A DNA stretch of 33,736 nucleotides from an uncultured Collinsella sp. (GCA_902493125.1 CABUOF010000018.1:1-33736); one strand, 5' to 3'. Counted from the stretch's first letter, positions 1 through 6,892 are shown. Notes: a model not told the origin generated them from the letters alone. Numbers and translations are program-made.

Positions 1-585
1 AACGACAGCGCCCTTGCCCACGTGCACGCCCTCCAGGACCACGGCGTTGGCGCCAATCATGACATCATCCTCGATGATGACAGGCGTGGCGCTCGCGGGC
101 TCAACGACGCCTGCCAGTACGGTGCCGGCGCCGATGTGGCAGTTCTTGCCCACGGTGGCGCGACCCCCCAGCACGGCGCCCATATCGATCATGGAACCCT
201 CGCCGATAACGGAGCCGATGTTGATGATGGCGCCCATCATGATGACGGCACGGTCGCCAATCTCGACGCGGTCGCGGATGATCGCGCCCGGCTCGATGCG
301 GGCGTTGATGCCCTTAAGGTCGAGCATGGGCACGGCGGAGTTGCGGCAATCGTTTTCAACGTCGTAGTAATCGATGGAATCGGCATTGGCATCAAGGATG
401 GCTTTGAGCTCGTCCCAGTCGCCAAAGACGGTCTTGCCGCGACGGCCGCCGTAGACATGTGCGTCACCCCAGGCAACCTTCATGCCGGGTTTCTCGCGCA
501 CATACAGCTTGACAGGCGTCTTTTTAGGCGCGGTGGCGATGTAATTGATAATCTCCTGGGCATCCATCTCGGCTGCGTTGCTCAT
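1..585 (-). CDS. dapH: Tetrahydrodipicolinate N-acetyltransferase (DapH/DapD type), C-terminus cut by window edge
   Basis: Cytoplasmic acyltransferase that N-acetylates tetrahydrodipicolinate in the acetylase branch of diaminopimelate/lysine synthesis. I translated 195 residues from the ATG at 585; the gene runs off the left edge, and the family is usually about 235 residues, so roughly 40 are missing. The N-terminal 90 residues form the DapH-specific alpha/beta region. From about residue 95 onward comes a left-handed beta-helix of hexapeptide repeats (IEPGAIIRD, VEIGDRAVI, IGSVIGEG, MIGANAVVLEG). An AAGGAGAG ribosome binding site lies 8 bases before the ATG. It is the last visible gene of the lysA-dapA-dapB-dapH operon, 39 bases after dapB. 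A succinyl-transferring DapD is less likely because the N-terminal region is of the acetyl type and an M20 deacetylase lies nearby. Confidence 0.93.
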   Translation of the reverse strand, partial: MSNAAEMDAQEIINYIATAPKKTPVKLYVREKPGMKVAWGDAHVYGGRRGKTVFGDWDELKAILDANADSIDYYDVENDCRNSAVPMLDLKGINARIEPGAIIRDRVEIGDRAVIMMGAIINIGSVIGEGSMIDMGAVLGGRATVGKNCHIGAGTVLAGVVEPASATPVIIEDDVMIGANAVVLEGVHVGKGAVV

Positions 586-624
586 TTGCTATCTCTCCTT
601 AGGGTGGATTCGGTTGATACTTGG

Positions 625-1365
625 TTAGGCAAACATGACCTGGTCGAACGTATAGAAGCCGGGTTCGCGGGCGACGAGCTTCTGCGCGGCTGCCAGGGCG
701 CCGTTGACAAAGACCTGACGGCTTGTGGCGCGGTGCGTAAGCGTGACCTCCTCGTCCTGGCCAAAGAAACTCACCTCGTGCACGCCGGCGACGGTGCCGC
801 CGCGCAGCGAGTGCATACCGATTTCCTTGGGGTCGCGCGCGCCGCACATGCCCTCGCGACCGTAGACGGGGTGGTAGCCTGCTTCGGGCTCGGCCTCGAC
901 TACGGCGTCGAGCAGCAGCTTGGCGGTGCCGCTGGGGGCGTCGACCTTTTGGTTGTGGTGAGTCTCGACAATCTCGCAGTCAAAGCCGGGCAGCTCACGC
1001 GTGGCCTGGGCTACTAGATGACGCAGGGCTGCGATGCCGATGGAGTAATTGCCCGAGTGCATAACGCGGGTGTTCTGGCCCAGCTCACGCAGACGGTCCA
1101 TCTGCTCGGGGGTGTAGCCTGTGGTGCCCGAGACCAACGCCGCGCCCGTGCGCTCGACATAGGCGACGACGGCATCGAAGGTCGCGACGTTCGAGAAGTC
1201 GATAATCACATCGGCCGCCGGGGCGCTCTCGAGCTCGGACAGATCAAAACCGATCTGGGCGACGATATCAAAAACGGGCTGCCCGGCGGCGTCGACAATG
1301 CCTTCGGCGGTAGTGCGGATGAGCGAGCCCATGCGGCCCGTTCCCATAATGATGGTCTTAATCAA
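625..1365 (-). CDS. dapB: 4-hydroxy-tetrahydrodipicolinate reductase
   Basis: NAD(P)H-dependent reductase that follows DapA in diaminopimelate synthesis. The 246-residue protein has the usual family length. It shows an N-terminal Rossmann glycine motif (GTGRMG, residues 8-13), the GTTG loop at 80-83, and the signature EIVETHHNQKVDAPSGTA at 131-148. That signature contains the catalytic His136-His137 pair and Lys140. The start codon is TTG at 1365, read in a different frame across the end of dapA (8-base overlap), with AGGGAG about 9 bases upstream. This arrangement suggests translational coupling to dapA. The next in-frame ATG (residue 7) falls within the Rossmann strand and would remove part of the nucleotide-binding fold, so I prefer TTG. 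Confidence 0.95.
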   Translation of the reverse strand: MIKTIIMGTGRMGSLIRTTAEGIVDAAGQPVFDIVAQIGFDLSELESAPAADVIIDFSNVATFDAVVAYVERTGAALVSGTTGYTPEQMDRLRELGQNTRVMHSGNYSIGIAALRHLVAQATRELPGFDCEIVETHHNQKVDAPSGTAKLLLDAVVEAEPEAGYHPVYGREGMCGARDPKEIGMHSLRGGTVAGVHEVSFFGQDEEVTLTHRATSRQVFVNGALAAAQKLVAREPGFYTFDQVMFA

Positions 1366-2248
1366 GCAGACCAGCTCCCTTCAGGGCATCGGTAAGTGCA
1401 GAGCGCGTGTCGTCTGCCATGGGGCACAGCGGCATGCGGTAGTTTGCCTCGATCATACCCATCTGAGCGAGCGCCTCTTTGACGGGGATGGGGTTGACCT
1501 CACTAAAGAGGGCATTGATGAGTGGCTGGCCGGCAATTTGGATATCGCGGGCACGCGCCACGTCACCGTCCAAATAGGCGCGGCACATGTCATGCACGAG
1601 CTGCGGCTGCACGTCGGCCCACACGCTGATGGTGCCCGAGGCGCCCAGGCTCATGAGCGGCACGGTAAGCGCGTCCTCGCCCGAGTACATGCGAAAGTCA
1701 TCGGATAGCAGGTGGGCGATCTTGGCCGCGTAGGCGACGTTGCCCGAGGCCTCCTTGATGCCCATGATGTTGGGGTGCGCGGCCAAACGCTCTACGTTGC
1801 GCTCGCTGATGCCGCAGCCACAGCGGCCGGGGATGTTGTACAGAATGCAAGGGATGTCCACGGCGTCGGCCACGGTCTTAAAGTGCTGGTAGATGCCCTC
1901 TTCGTTAGACTTGTTGTAGTAGGGGGTAATGAGCAGCAGACCATCGGCGCCCAAGCCCTGGTAAGTAAGCGACTTGGTGAGCATGGTCTGCGTGGAGTTG
2001 GAGCCTGAGCCGGCGATGACGGGGACGCGTCCTGCAACATGCTTGACCACGGCGGCGACGACGGAGTTGTCCTCGTCATCGGTCATCGTGGCGCTCTCGC
2101 CGGTGGTGCCCAGGGTGAGAATGGCGTCGGTGCCATTTTGCAAGTGGAAATCGATAAGGCGCTCGAGCGCGTCAAAGTCGACACTGCCGTCCTTTTTAAA
2201 CGGCGTAACCAGGGCGACGATTGAGCCCTCGAGATCGCGGATGTCCAT
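1358..2248 (-). other. dapA: Independent DapA translation unit inside the fusion frame
   Basis: The ATG at 2248 begins MDIRDLEGSIVALVTPF, the normal N-terminus of DapA. It is preceded by a strong AAGGAG 6 bases upstream (minus strand, about 2255-2260), within the codons for the linker Glu-Ala-Lys-Glu-Lys-Asn. Initiation here would give a 296-residue enzyme of normal length. DapA condenses pyruvate and aspartate semialdehyde; in this numbering the active site is Thr48, Thr49, Tyr137 and Lys165. I infer that free DapA is made in addition to, or instead of, the fusion. Confidence 0.7.
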
Positions 2249-3667
2249 GTTCTTCTCCTTCGCCTCCGCGATCTGGATGCGTTTGTTCCATTGAGCTGCG
2301 ACTGCCAGGCGCTCGTCTTGGGCGCGACGGCGGGCGCTTTCGGCGCGCGACTTGGCCAGCAGCTCTCGGCCGCACGGCAGCACGTCGAGCGTGGAAAAGT
2401 AATCGCCCGGGCGCTCGGCGCGGCGGATGAGGTCGGCCGCGCCATCGGGGCGCAGCAGGACCTCGGCGGAGCGCAGACGTCCGTTGTAGTTGTAGCCCAT
2501 GGAGTAGCCATGCGCACCGGTATCGTGGATTACAAGCAGGTCCCCCATGTCGATATGCGGCAGCTCGCGGTCGATGGCGAACTTATCGTTGTTCTCGCAC
2601 AGATTGCCCGTGATGTCATAGGTGTTCGTGACGGGCGCCGTGGCCTTGTCGGCGCCGCCCGGCTGACCCATCACCGTAATGTGGTGGTAGGCGCCATACA
2701 TGGCAGGGCGAATCAAATCGACGGCGCTTGCATCGACACCGATATAGTCCTTGTAGATCTGCTTCTCGTGGATAGCCTTGGTGACCAGACAGCCGTAGGG
2801 GCCCATCATAAAGCGGCCCATCTCAGTGCAGATGGCCACATCGCCCATGCCGGCGGGAACCAGGGTCTCGTCGTATGCCGCGTGCACTCCCTCGCCGATG
2901 GCGCGAATGTCGTTGGCCTGCTGCTCGGGCAGGTAGGGGATGCCGACACCGCCGGACAGATTGATGAAGGCGACGTGTGCGCCGGTCTCGCGCTCCAGGC
3001 GTACGGCAAGCTCAAAGAGGATGCGCGCGAGCTTGGGGTAGTAGTCGTTGGTGACGGTGTTGCTGGCAAGGAATGCGTGGATGCCAAAGTCCTCGGCGCC
3101 CTTGGCCTTGAGCATGCGGAAGGCCTCGAAGAGTTGCTCGGTGGTCATGCCGTATTTGGAGTCGCCCGGGTTGTCCATGATGCCGTTGGAGAGCTGAAAC
3201 AGCCCGCCTGGATTAAAGCGGCAGCTGACCGTCTTGGGGATGGGCCCCGCAACGCGCTCAAAGAACTCGATGTGGCTGATGTCGTCAAAGTTGACGATGG
3301 CACCCAGCTTGTCGGCGAGCTCAAAGTCGGCAGCCGGCGTGTCGTTGGACGAGAACATGATGTCGTGTCCCGTGATACCCAGCGAGCGGGCGATCATGAG
3401 CTCGGTATAGCTCGAGCAATCGCAGCCGCAGCCGTATTCGCTGAGAATGGAGATGAGCGCCGGGTTGGGGTTGGCCTTGACGGCAAAGTATTCCTTAAAG
3501 CCCGGGTTCCATGCAAAGGCGTCGCGCACTTCTTGCATGTTGCGGCGGATGCCCGCCTCGTCGTATAGATGAAACGGCGTGGGGAACTGCTCGACGATAT
3601 GCTCGAGTGTCTCCTTGTCCACAAACGGCTGCTTGGCCGCATATGCCTCGCTGAGGGTCAATGCCAT
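1358..3667 (-). CDS. lysA-dapA: LysA-DapA fusion frame: diaminopimelate decarboxylase joined to 4-hydroxy-tetrahydrodipicolinate synthase
   Basis: One uninterrupted 769-residue frame encodes the last and the first committed enzymes of lysine synthesis. Residues 1-about 425 are a PLP-dependent fold-III decarboxylase (LysA), with the PLP lysine in YFAVKANPN (Lys64), the SGGVGIPY loop and the C-terminal active-site segment GNLCENND (usually CESGD). Residues 426-473 are a charged, probably helical linker rich in Ala, Arg, Glu and Lys. Residues 474-769 are a complete DapA: TTGES loop, Tyr610 in YNIPGRCG and Schiff-base Lys638 in GIKEASG. LysA alone usually ends near residue 420 and I see no stop before DapA. 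The start ATG (3667) has only a weak site (GAGG, 10 bases away), just below the lysine riboswitch. Whether the product is a true bifunctional chain or two proteins is open, because dapA has its own start. Confidence 0.9.
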   Translation of the reverse strand: MALTLSEAYAAKQPFVDKETLEHIVEQFPTPFHLYDEAGIRRNMQEVRDAFAWNPGFKEYFAVKANPNPALISILSEYGCGCDCSSYTELMIARSLGITGHDIMFSSNDTPAADFELADKLGAIVNFDDISHIEFFERVAGPIPKTVSCRFNPGGLFQLSNGIMDNPGDSKYGMTTEQLFEAFRMLKAKGAEDFGIHAFLASNTVTNDYYPKLARILFELAVRLERETGAHVAFINLSGGVGIPYLPEQQANDIRAIGEGVHAAYDETLVPAGMGDVAICTEMGRFMMGPYGCLVTKAIHEKQIYKDYIGVDASAVDLIRPAMYGAYHHITVMGQPGGADKATAPVTNTYDITGNLCENNDKFAIDRELPHIDMGDLLVIHDTGAHGYSMGYNYNGRLRSAEVLLRPDGAADLIRRAERPGDYFSTLDVLPCGRELLAKSRAESARRRAQDERLAVAAQWNKRIQIAEAKEKNMDIRDLEGSIVALVTPFKKDGSVDFDALERLIDFHLQNGTDAILTLGTTGESATMTDDEDNSVVAAVVKHVAGRVPVIAGSGSNSTQTMLTKSLTYQGLGADGLLLITPYYNKSNEEGIYQHFKTVADAVDIPCILYNIPGRCGCGISERNVERLAAHPNIMGIKEASGNVAYAAKIAHLLSDDFRMYSGEDALTVPLMSLGASGTISVWADVQPQLVHDMCRAYLDGDVARARDIQIAGQPLINALFSEVNPIPVKEALAQMGMIEANYRMPLCPMADDTRSALTDALKGAGLLD

Positions 3668-3680
3668 GTCCCGTAAACCT

Positions 3681-3745
3681 CGCTATCCAGACGGCGCCAT
3701 CTGCGCATCGAATCCGCATAGCGTGGACCCAATGTCCGGATAGCG
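3681..3745 (-). promoter_or_regulatory. Candidate expression platform: P1-competing helix next to the lysA ribosome binding site
   Basis: The 3' side of riboswitch P1 (CGCTATCC, minus 3745-3738) is exactly complementary to GGATAGCG at minus 3688-3681, which directly abuts the GAGG Shine-Dalgarno of lysA. The downstream copy resembles the 5' strand of P1 (GATAG-AGG), so the two can exchange. Two small hairpins lie between them (GGAC-ATTG-GTCC type near 3728-3738, and CAGATGGCGCCGTCTG near 3687-3702). Which state is ON cannot be read from sequence alone. Confidence 0.5.
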
Positions 3746-3900
3746 CTCCCGCATTGCTGCAGACAGTCCTGCGGGTGTTTCCCGCAGACCCACCAGGTTG
3801 TTCGTGCCCGAAAAACCCAGTTCGGCGGGTTTCGCCTCCCCGCGGGGTCAAAGCCTGCCGGCTCGCCCGCGGTTCTTCGTGCCCGCGCCTCTATCAAGTG
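3735..3900 (-). promoter_or_regulatory. Lysine riboswitch (L box) in the lysA-dapA-dapB-dapH leader
   Basis: Read on the minus strand, the leader shows the L-box landmarks in order. GATAGAGGCGCG is the 5' side of P1/P2 (3895-3884). The GGGGAGGCGAAACCCGCCGAA segment follows near 3823-3845. ACTGTCTGCAG with GGGAGCGCTATC closes P5 and P1 (about 3769-3739). The GATAG at 3891-3895 pairs with CTATC at 3739-3743. These match the known lysC/lysA L-box consensus in sequence and spacing, about 160 nt. It sits 70 nt upstream of lysA, the expected place for lysine feedback control. No U-tract terminator follows, so control may be translational. Confidence 0.85.
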
Positions 3901-4015
3901 GTAAAGACCCTATCACGTTGCACTTTACCAAACAAGAGTATTTGTATATAACGTTTAAAAAATGCAGGGATATGCTAGAAACAAGGGCGTCACAATTCTG
4001 CATCACAATATTGTG
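3900..4015. promoter_or_regulatory. Divergent control region between lysA leader and amidohydrolase
   Basis: This A+T-rich stretch must hold the promoters of both divergent units. It contains an inverted repeat GGTAAAG/CTTTACC (3900-3906 and 3923-3929, 16-base spacer) and a perfect 12-base palindrome CACAATATTGTG (4004-4015) with a further CACAAT half site at 3991-3996. TATGCT at 3971-3976 is a possible -10 for the rightward gene. I cannot assign the regulators. Confidence 0.35.
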
Positions 4016-4046
4016 TGAATGGATATGCCCCATGAAAGGATCCTTT

Positions 4047-5234
4047 ATGACCGAGCTCCAAGAACTCCGTCGCTATCGCCGCGATCTCCATCGCATTCCG
4101 GAGCTCGATTTCGATCTTCCGCAAACCATTGCCTATATCGAGGGCGTGTTGGCACCGCTCGCTTGCGAGGTGACCCATCCGTGCCCCAGTTGCGTCTGCG
4201 CTTTCTTCGACGCCGGCGTTGGTGCCGCGCATGCCACAGCGATTCGCGCCGATATGGATGCGCTGCCCATCGCGGAGGCGACGGGAGCGGCCTTTGCCTC
4301 GACCCATCCCGGCAAGATGCACGCTTGCGGACATGATGGACACATGGCCATGGCACTTGCCGCCGCGACGTATGTCGACCGTACGATTCGCGAGCAGCCG
4401 GGCGTCATTAGGCGCAACGTTCTCTTTGTGTTCCAGCCGGCCGAGGAAACGACCGGTGGTGCCAAGACGGTATGTGAGAGCGGTGTGTTCGAATGCTACG
4501 GGGTCGACCGCATTTTTGGCTTCCATGTGTGGCCCGATCTGCCCGCCGGCACGTTGGCGAGCTGTTCCGGCCCGCTGCTGGCGCGTTCGAGTGAGACACA
4601 CATTCATATTCACGGGACGAGCATCCATATCGCTAAGACCTATGGCGTTCCGGTCGAGGAGTCGCACGATGCGGCGCTGGCGGCTGCCAAGTTCTTGGTT
4701 GCCGAGCGCGAACTGATGGACGAGCTGGGCACCGACGAGCCCTGTATCGGCAAGTTTGGTCTGCTGCAGGCCGGTACCGTCTGCAATGCGGTGGCGGGGG
4801 AGGCCCATGTTGCCGGCAGCCTGCGTGTGTTTACGGACGACATGTTCGACCGGGCGCGCGAAGGCGTGCGCCGCGTGCTGGACGATGCCTGTGCCGCAAC
4901 GGGCTGCACGTATGATCTCGACTTCGCCGAGGGCTATCCGCCGGTCGACAACGACCCCGAGTTGTTTGCCAGCGTCGCGCCTGCCTTGCCCGGGCTGCAG
5001 CTTGTGGAGGAACCGCTGCTGATCGCCGAGGATTTCGCGTTCTATCAACGCCATTTGCCGGGCGTGTTTTTCCTGCTGGGCACGGGTATGCCAGAGGACC
5101 AAGACAACCCGAGTGATTCGGATGGCTGTCCCGCCTATGCCACAAGCGCTCTGCATACCGATAGCATGCTCTTCGACGAGGAAATCCTTCTCAAAGGCCT
5201 CGATGTCTACAAACGATTGCTTTTGCTTGACTAA
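4047..5234 (+). CDS. M20 family amidohydrolase, probable N-acetyl-diaminopimelate deacetylase
   Basis: Metal-dependent amidohydrolase of the M20D/hippurate-hydrolase group, 395 residues. Visible features are HRIPEL near the N-terminus, the metal-binding MHACGHDGHMA (residues 91-101, Cys94 and His96), PAEETTGGA (131-139) with the general-base and metal Glu pair, FHVWPD (159-164) with a metal His, and a C-terminal TSALHTDSMLFDEEIL segment. The dimerisation-domain loop, usually GKGGHAA, is here HGTSIHIAKTYG, which is unusual. I chose ATG 4047 (AAAGGA 6 bases upstream) over ATG 4032, because MTELQELRRYRRDLHRIPE is the family's normal start. It lies divergent to the lysine operon, which carries the acetylating DapH, so the deacetylase step is the natural role. 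General N-acyl amino acid hydrolysis is the alternative. Confidence 0.85.
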   Translation: MTELQELRRYRRDLHRIPELDFDLPQTIAYIEGVLAPLACEVTHPCPSCVCAFFDAGVGAAHATAIRADMDALPIAEATGAAFASTHPGKMHACGHDGHMAMALAAATYVDRTIREQPGVIRRNVLFVFQPAEETTGGAKTVCESGVFECYGVDRIFGFHVWPDLPAGTLASCSGPLLARSSETHIHIHGTSIHIAKTYGVPVEESHDAALAAAKFLVAERELMDELGTDEPCIGKFGLLQAGTVCNAVAGEAHVAGSLRVFTDDMFDRAREGVRRVLDDACAATGCTYDLDFAEGYPPVDNDPELFASVAPALPGLQLVEEPLLIAEDFAFYQRHLPGVFFLLGTGMPEDQDNPSDSDGCPAYATSALHTDSMLFDEEILLKGLDVYKRLLLLD

Positions 5235-5248
5235 GGCGCAAAGGACTA

Positions 5249-5272
5249 TTTGTTCTAGAAAACACGAACAAA
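5249..5272. repeat. Inverted repeat TTTGTTC/GAACAAA
   Basis: A 7-base inverted repeat (5249-5255 and 5266-5272) lies just after the amidohydrolase stop and 8 bases before the TATAAT of the toxin-antitoxin promoter. It could be a weak terminator hairpin or an operator of HigA; no T-run follows. Confidence 0.4.
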
Positions 5273-5279
5273 CGTACGA

Positions 5280-5325
5280 TATAATAGAGATGTAAGTCTA
5301 TAGAAACGTTTGACGTTACTAACGT
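5280..5325 (+). promoter_or_regulatory. higBA promoter and probable autoregulatory operator
   Basis: A perfect TATAAT -10 element lies at 5280-5285 without a convincing -35. Downstream is the palindrome ACGTTA-C-TAACGT (5313-5325), and a further ACGTTT half lies at 5306-5311. HigA-type antitoxins repress their own operon through such palindromes, so this is a likely operator. It ends 11 bases before the higB ATG. Confidence 0.5.
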
Positions 5326-5336
5326 AAGGCGATACT

Positions 5337-5618
5337 ATGATTGCATCGTATAAAGATGAGGATACCGAACGCTTTGCCATGGGTGTGCGGGTCAGGAGGT
5401 TCGTGCCCTTTGAGCGTGTTGCGTTGAGGAAGATTCGCCAACTGCAGGTTTGTGCTTCGCTTGATGATCTTCGCGTTCCACCGGGCAACCGCCTGGAAGC
5501 TTTGAAGGGCGATCGTGCCGGTCAATATAGCATCCGTGTTAACGAGCGCTATCGGGTCTGTTTTGAGTGGAGACAGGAGATGGCTTGGAATGTCGAAATC
5601 GTCGATTATCACAAGTGA
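5337..5618 (+). CDS. higB: RelE/ParE-superfamily toxin, HigB type
   Basis: Small basic protein of 93 residues, the usual size for HigB/RelE mRNA interferases, which cut mRNA on the ribosome. The segment after residue 35 (LRKIRQLQVCASLDDLRVPPGNRLEALKGDR, then GQYSIRVNERYRVCFEW and VEIVDYHK) is the diagnostic HigB pattern. It includes the conserved basic residues and the C-terminal YH. The toxin precedes its antitoxin, which is the reversed order typical of higBA. Its last 29 bases overlap the antitoxin start. No strong Shine-Dalgarno precedes the ATG (AAGGCG about 8 bases upstream). The A+T-rich upstream region differs from its neighbours, which fits a mobile cassette. It sits alone between metabolic genes with no transposase. 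Confidence 0.88.
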   Translation: MIASYKDEDTERFAMGVRVRRFVPFERVALRKIRQLQVCASLDDLRVPPGNRLEALKGDRAGQYSIRVNERYRVCFEWRQEMAWNVEIVDYHK

Positions 5619-5931
5619 TGAGACTTCGGCCGATTTGCTGTCGCCGGTGACTCCTGGTGAGCTTCTCAAAGAGGAGTTTCTTGTTCCCATGGGCATTTCT
5701 CAATATCGCCTTGCGAAAGAGACTGGGATTCCGGCTCAGCGTATCGGGCAGATTGTCTTGGGAAAACGTCGCGTGACGGCCGACACCGACCTCCGTCTTT
5801 GCCGTTATTTTGGCCTGACGGATGGTTATTGGCTGCGCGCTCAGGTGGCGTTTGACCTTGAGGCCGAGAAAAGGCGGATCGAACCGGAACTCGACAAGAT
5901 CGTTCCTGTTCAGCAGGCTATCGCACTGTAG
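5590..5931 (+). CDS. higA: HigA-type antitoxin, XRE helix-turn-helix
   Basis: Antitoxin and autorepressor that neutralises the preceding HigB. The 113-residue protein begins MSKSSIITSDETSADL. The TPGELLKEEFLVPMGIS segment is typical of HigA, followed by a helix-turn-helix (YRLAKETGIPAQRIGQIVLGKRRVTADTDLRLCRYFGL, about residues 39-76) and the ending YWLRAQVAFDLEAEKRR. I chose ATG 5590 inside the end of higB because AGGAG lies 10 bases upstream and the product matches the family. An earlier in-frame start would lie deep inside higB. Overlapping frames suggest translational coupling, which keeps antitoxin supply tied to toxin. Confidence 0.9.
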   Translation: MSKSSIITSDETSADLLSPVTPGELLKEEFLVPMGISQYRLAKETGIPAQRIGQIVLGKRRVTADTDLRLCRYFGLTDGYWLRAQVAFDLEAEKRRIEPELDKIVPVQQAIAL

Positions 5932-5960
5932 TGCTCAAAGATGATGGGGGTGGCGCGGCG

Positions 5961-6284
5961 ATGAGGCGACGCCGACAGTCTGCCGTATATAGTCCGGGTG
6001 GATGCGGGTGCGGTTTGCTGCTGCTTCCGGTCATCGCTGTGGGCATTGGCGTGATGTTTGTGCTTGCTGGGCTGGCTACGGCGGCACTCGTACTGTTTAT
6101 CACTGCTATCGGCGTGACGATTTGGCTTTATCGCAGTCGTGAGCAGCGCCGCGCCGACGGTAAGACCAATGTAGGATGGATTGCCTTTTTGGTCATCGCC
6201 TACCTGCTGAGCATCAGCTATTTGGCCTTCTTTATCCTGTTGCTTGTGAGCACCTTTACCGGGGAATCCGTCACGGTGGGTTGA
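5961..6284 (+). CDS. Small two-helix membrane protein of unknown function
   Basis: I do not recognise a family. The 107-residue product starts with a basic cluster (MRRRRQSAVYS) and a Gly/Cys-rich turn (PGGCGCG). A long hydrophobic stretch follows at about residues 19-55, long enough for one helix or a tight helical hairpin, then a basic loop (RSREQRRADGKTN) and a second hydrophobic stretch (VGWIAFLVIAYLLSISYLAFF onward). The N-terminal arginines suggest an inside N-terminus. I chose ATG 5961, with GGGGG about 10 bases upstream. A GTG at 5931 would overlap the higA stop codon and add ten residues. It may be co-transcribed with higBA but shows no link to toxin function. Confidence 0.6.
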   Translation: MRRRRQSAVYSPGGCGCGLLLLPVIAVGIGVMFVLAGLATAALVLFITAIGVTIWLYRSREQRRADGKTNVGWIAFLVIAYLLSISYLAFFILLLVSTFTGESVTVG

Positions 6285-6389
6285 TGCACTGCCAGCAGAC
6301 GGTTGCGCAAAGTGCGTTTGCTCGGCGTTTGGATAACTGCATTGGCCGTTTACCGCAGCCTTAGCTCTCAGCTAATGAATTCAAGTTCA

Positions 6390-6443
6390 ATCCTTCCTAC
6401 GATGTGCTGTGTGCCGGCACGGTAGCCGGATCGTAGGAAGGAT
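6390..6443 (+). promoter_or_regulatory. Perfect 14-bp hairpin that buries the next gene's ribosome binding site
   Basis: ATCCTTCCTACGAT (6390-6403) and ATCGTAGGAAGGAT (6430-6443) are exact reverse complements, separated by 26 bases that contain a second palindrome, GTGCCGGCAC (6411-6420). The AGGAAGG ribosome binding site (6435-6441), 7 bases before the ATG at 6449, is entirely in the 3' arm. The hairpin would therefore block translation unless opened. A small 6-bp hairpin TTAGCT/AGCTAA (6361-6375) lies upstream. Confidence 0.7.
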
Positions 6444-6448
6444 GAATA

Positions 6449-6892
6449 ATGGCAAAAGAGGGAAAGAAGCCAATCGGTAAGATTGTCCTAGGCATCATCG
6501 TGGTGCTGGTTATTGTCGGTGCCGTGGGCTCTATGGGCGGCAACTCAACCGATTCGTCTGCGAGCGATTCGGCAAAACCTGCCGAGACGACACAGCAGGC
6601 TAAGGAGCAAAAAGAACCGCAAGAACCGTATACCATTGCTGACGAGGCTGAAGACACTTCCAATCAGTTTACCTATAAGATCACGGGCACCCTGACCAAT
6701 AACACGGACAAGGAAAAGAGCTACATTCAGATAGAATATGTTCTGTATGATGCCGATGGCAACCAGGTTGGAACGGCTCTTGCAAACACCAATCATCTGA
6801 AGGCGGGCGGCTCCTGGAAGTTCGAGGCGCTGGGTACGGTGTCTCCCGACCAGGTTGCTAGCTGGGAGCGTTCGGACGTAAGCGGTTTCTAG
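6449..6892 (+). CDS. Membrane-anchored FxLYD-type protein
   Basis: 147 residues. A short basic N-terminus (MAKEGKKPIGK) leads into a single transmembrane or signal-anchor helix at about residues 11-29 (IVLGIIVVLVIVGAVGSMGG). An Asp/Ser/Glu/Gln-rich spacer (30-60) follows, then one extracellular beta-sandwich resembling the FxLYD domain. That domain shows YKITGTLTNNTDKEKSYIQI, then EYVLYDADGNQVGTALANT and LKAGGSWKFEA. FxLYD domains occur on secreted or surface proteins of Gram-positive bacteria; their ligand is unknown. It lies upstream of an HTH protein and a membrane kinase that may form one envelope-signalling group. Translation is probably controlled by the upstream hairpin. Confidence 0.75.
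   Translation: MAKEGKKPIGKIVLGIIVVLVIVGAVGSMGGNSTDSSASDSAKPAETTQQAKEQKEPQEPYTIADEAEDTSNQFTYKITGTLTNNTDKEKSYIQIEYVLYDADGNQVGTALANTNHLKAGGSWKFEALGTVSPDQVASWERSDVSGF

Noticed and set aside
22..1395. Long open frames on the plus strand opposite dapH and dapB
   Set aside because: They are Gly/Asp/His-rich mirror frames of the real minus-strand genes in a G+C-rich genome, with no ribosome binding site or family motif.
2291..3568. A 425-codon plus-strand frame opposite lysA
   Set aside because: It is antisense to a conserved enzyme with intact active site; the translation has no recognisable domain and reflects codon-position bias.
3990..5156. A 388-codon minus-strand frame opposite the amidohydrolase
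   Set aside because: It lies wholly antisense to a clear M20 enzyme and has no start signals.
6285..6389. Possible tRNA or small RNA gene between the membrane protein and the hairpin
   Set aside because: No cloverleaf or T-loop could be formed; only a 6-bp hairpin is visible.
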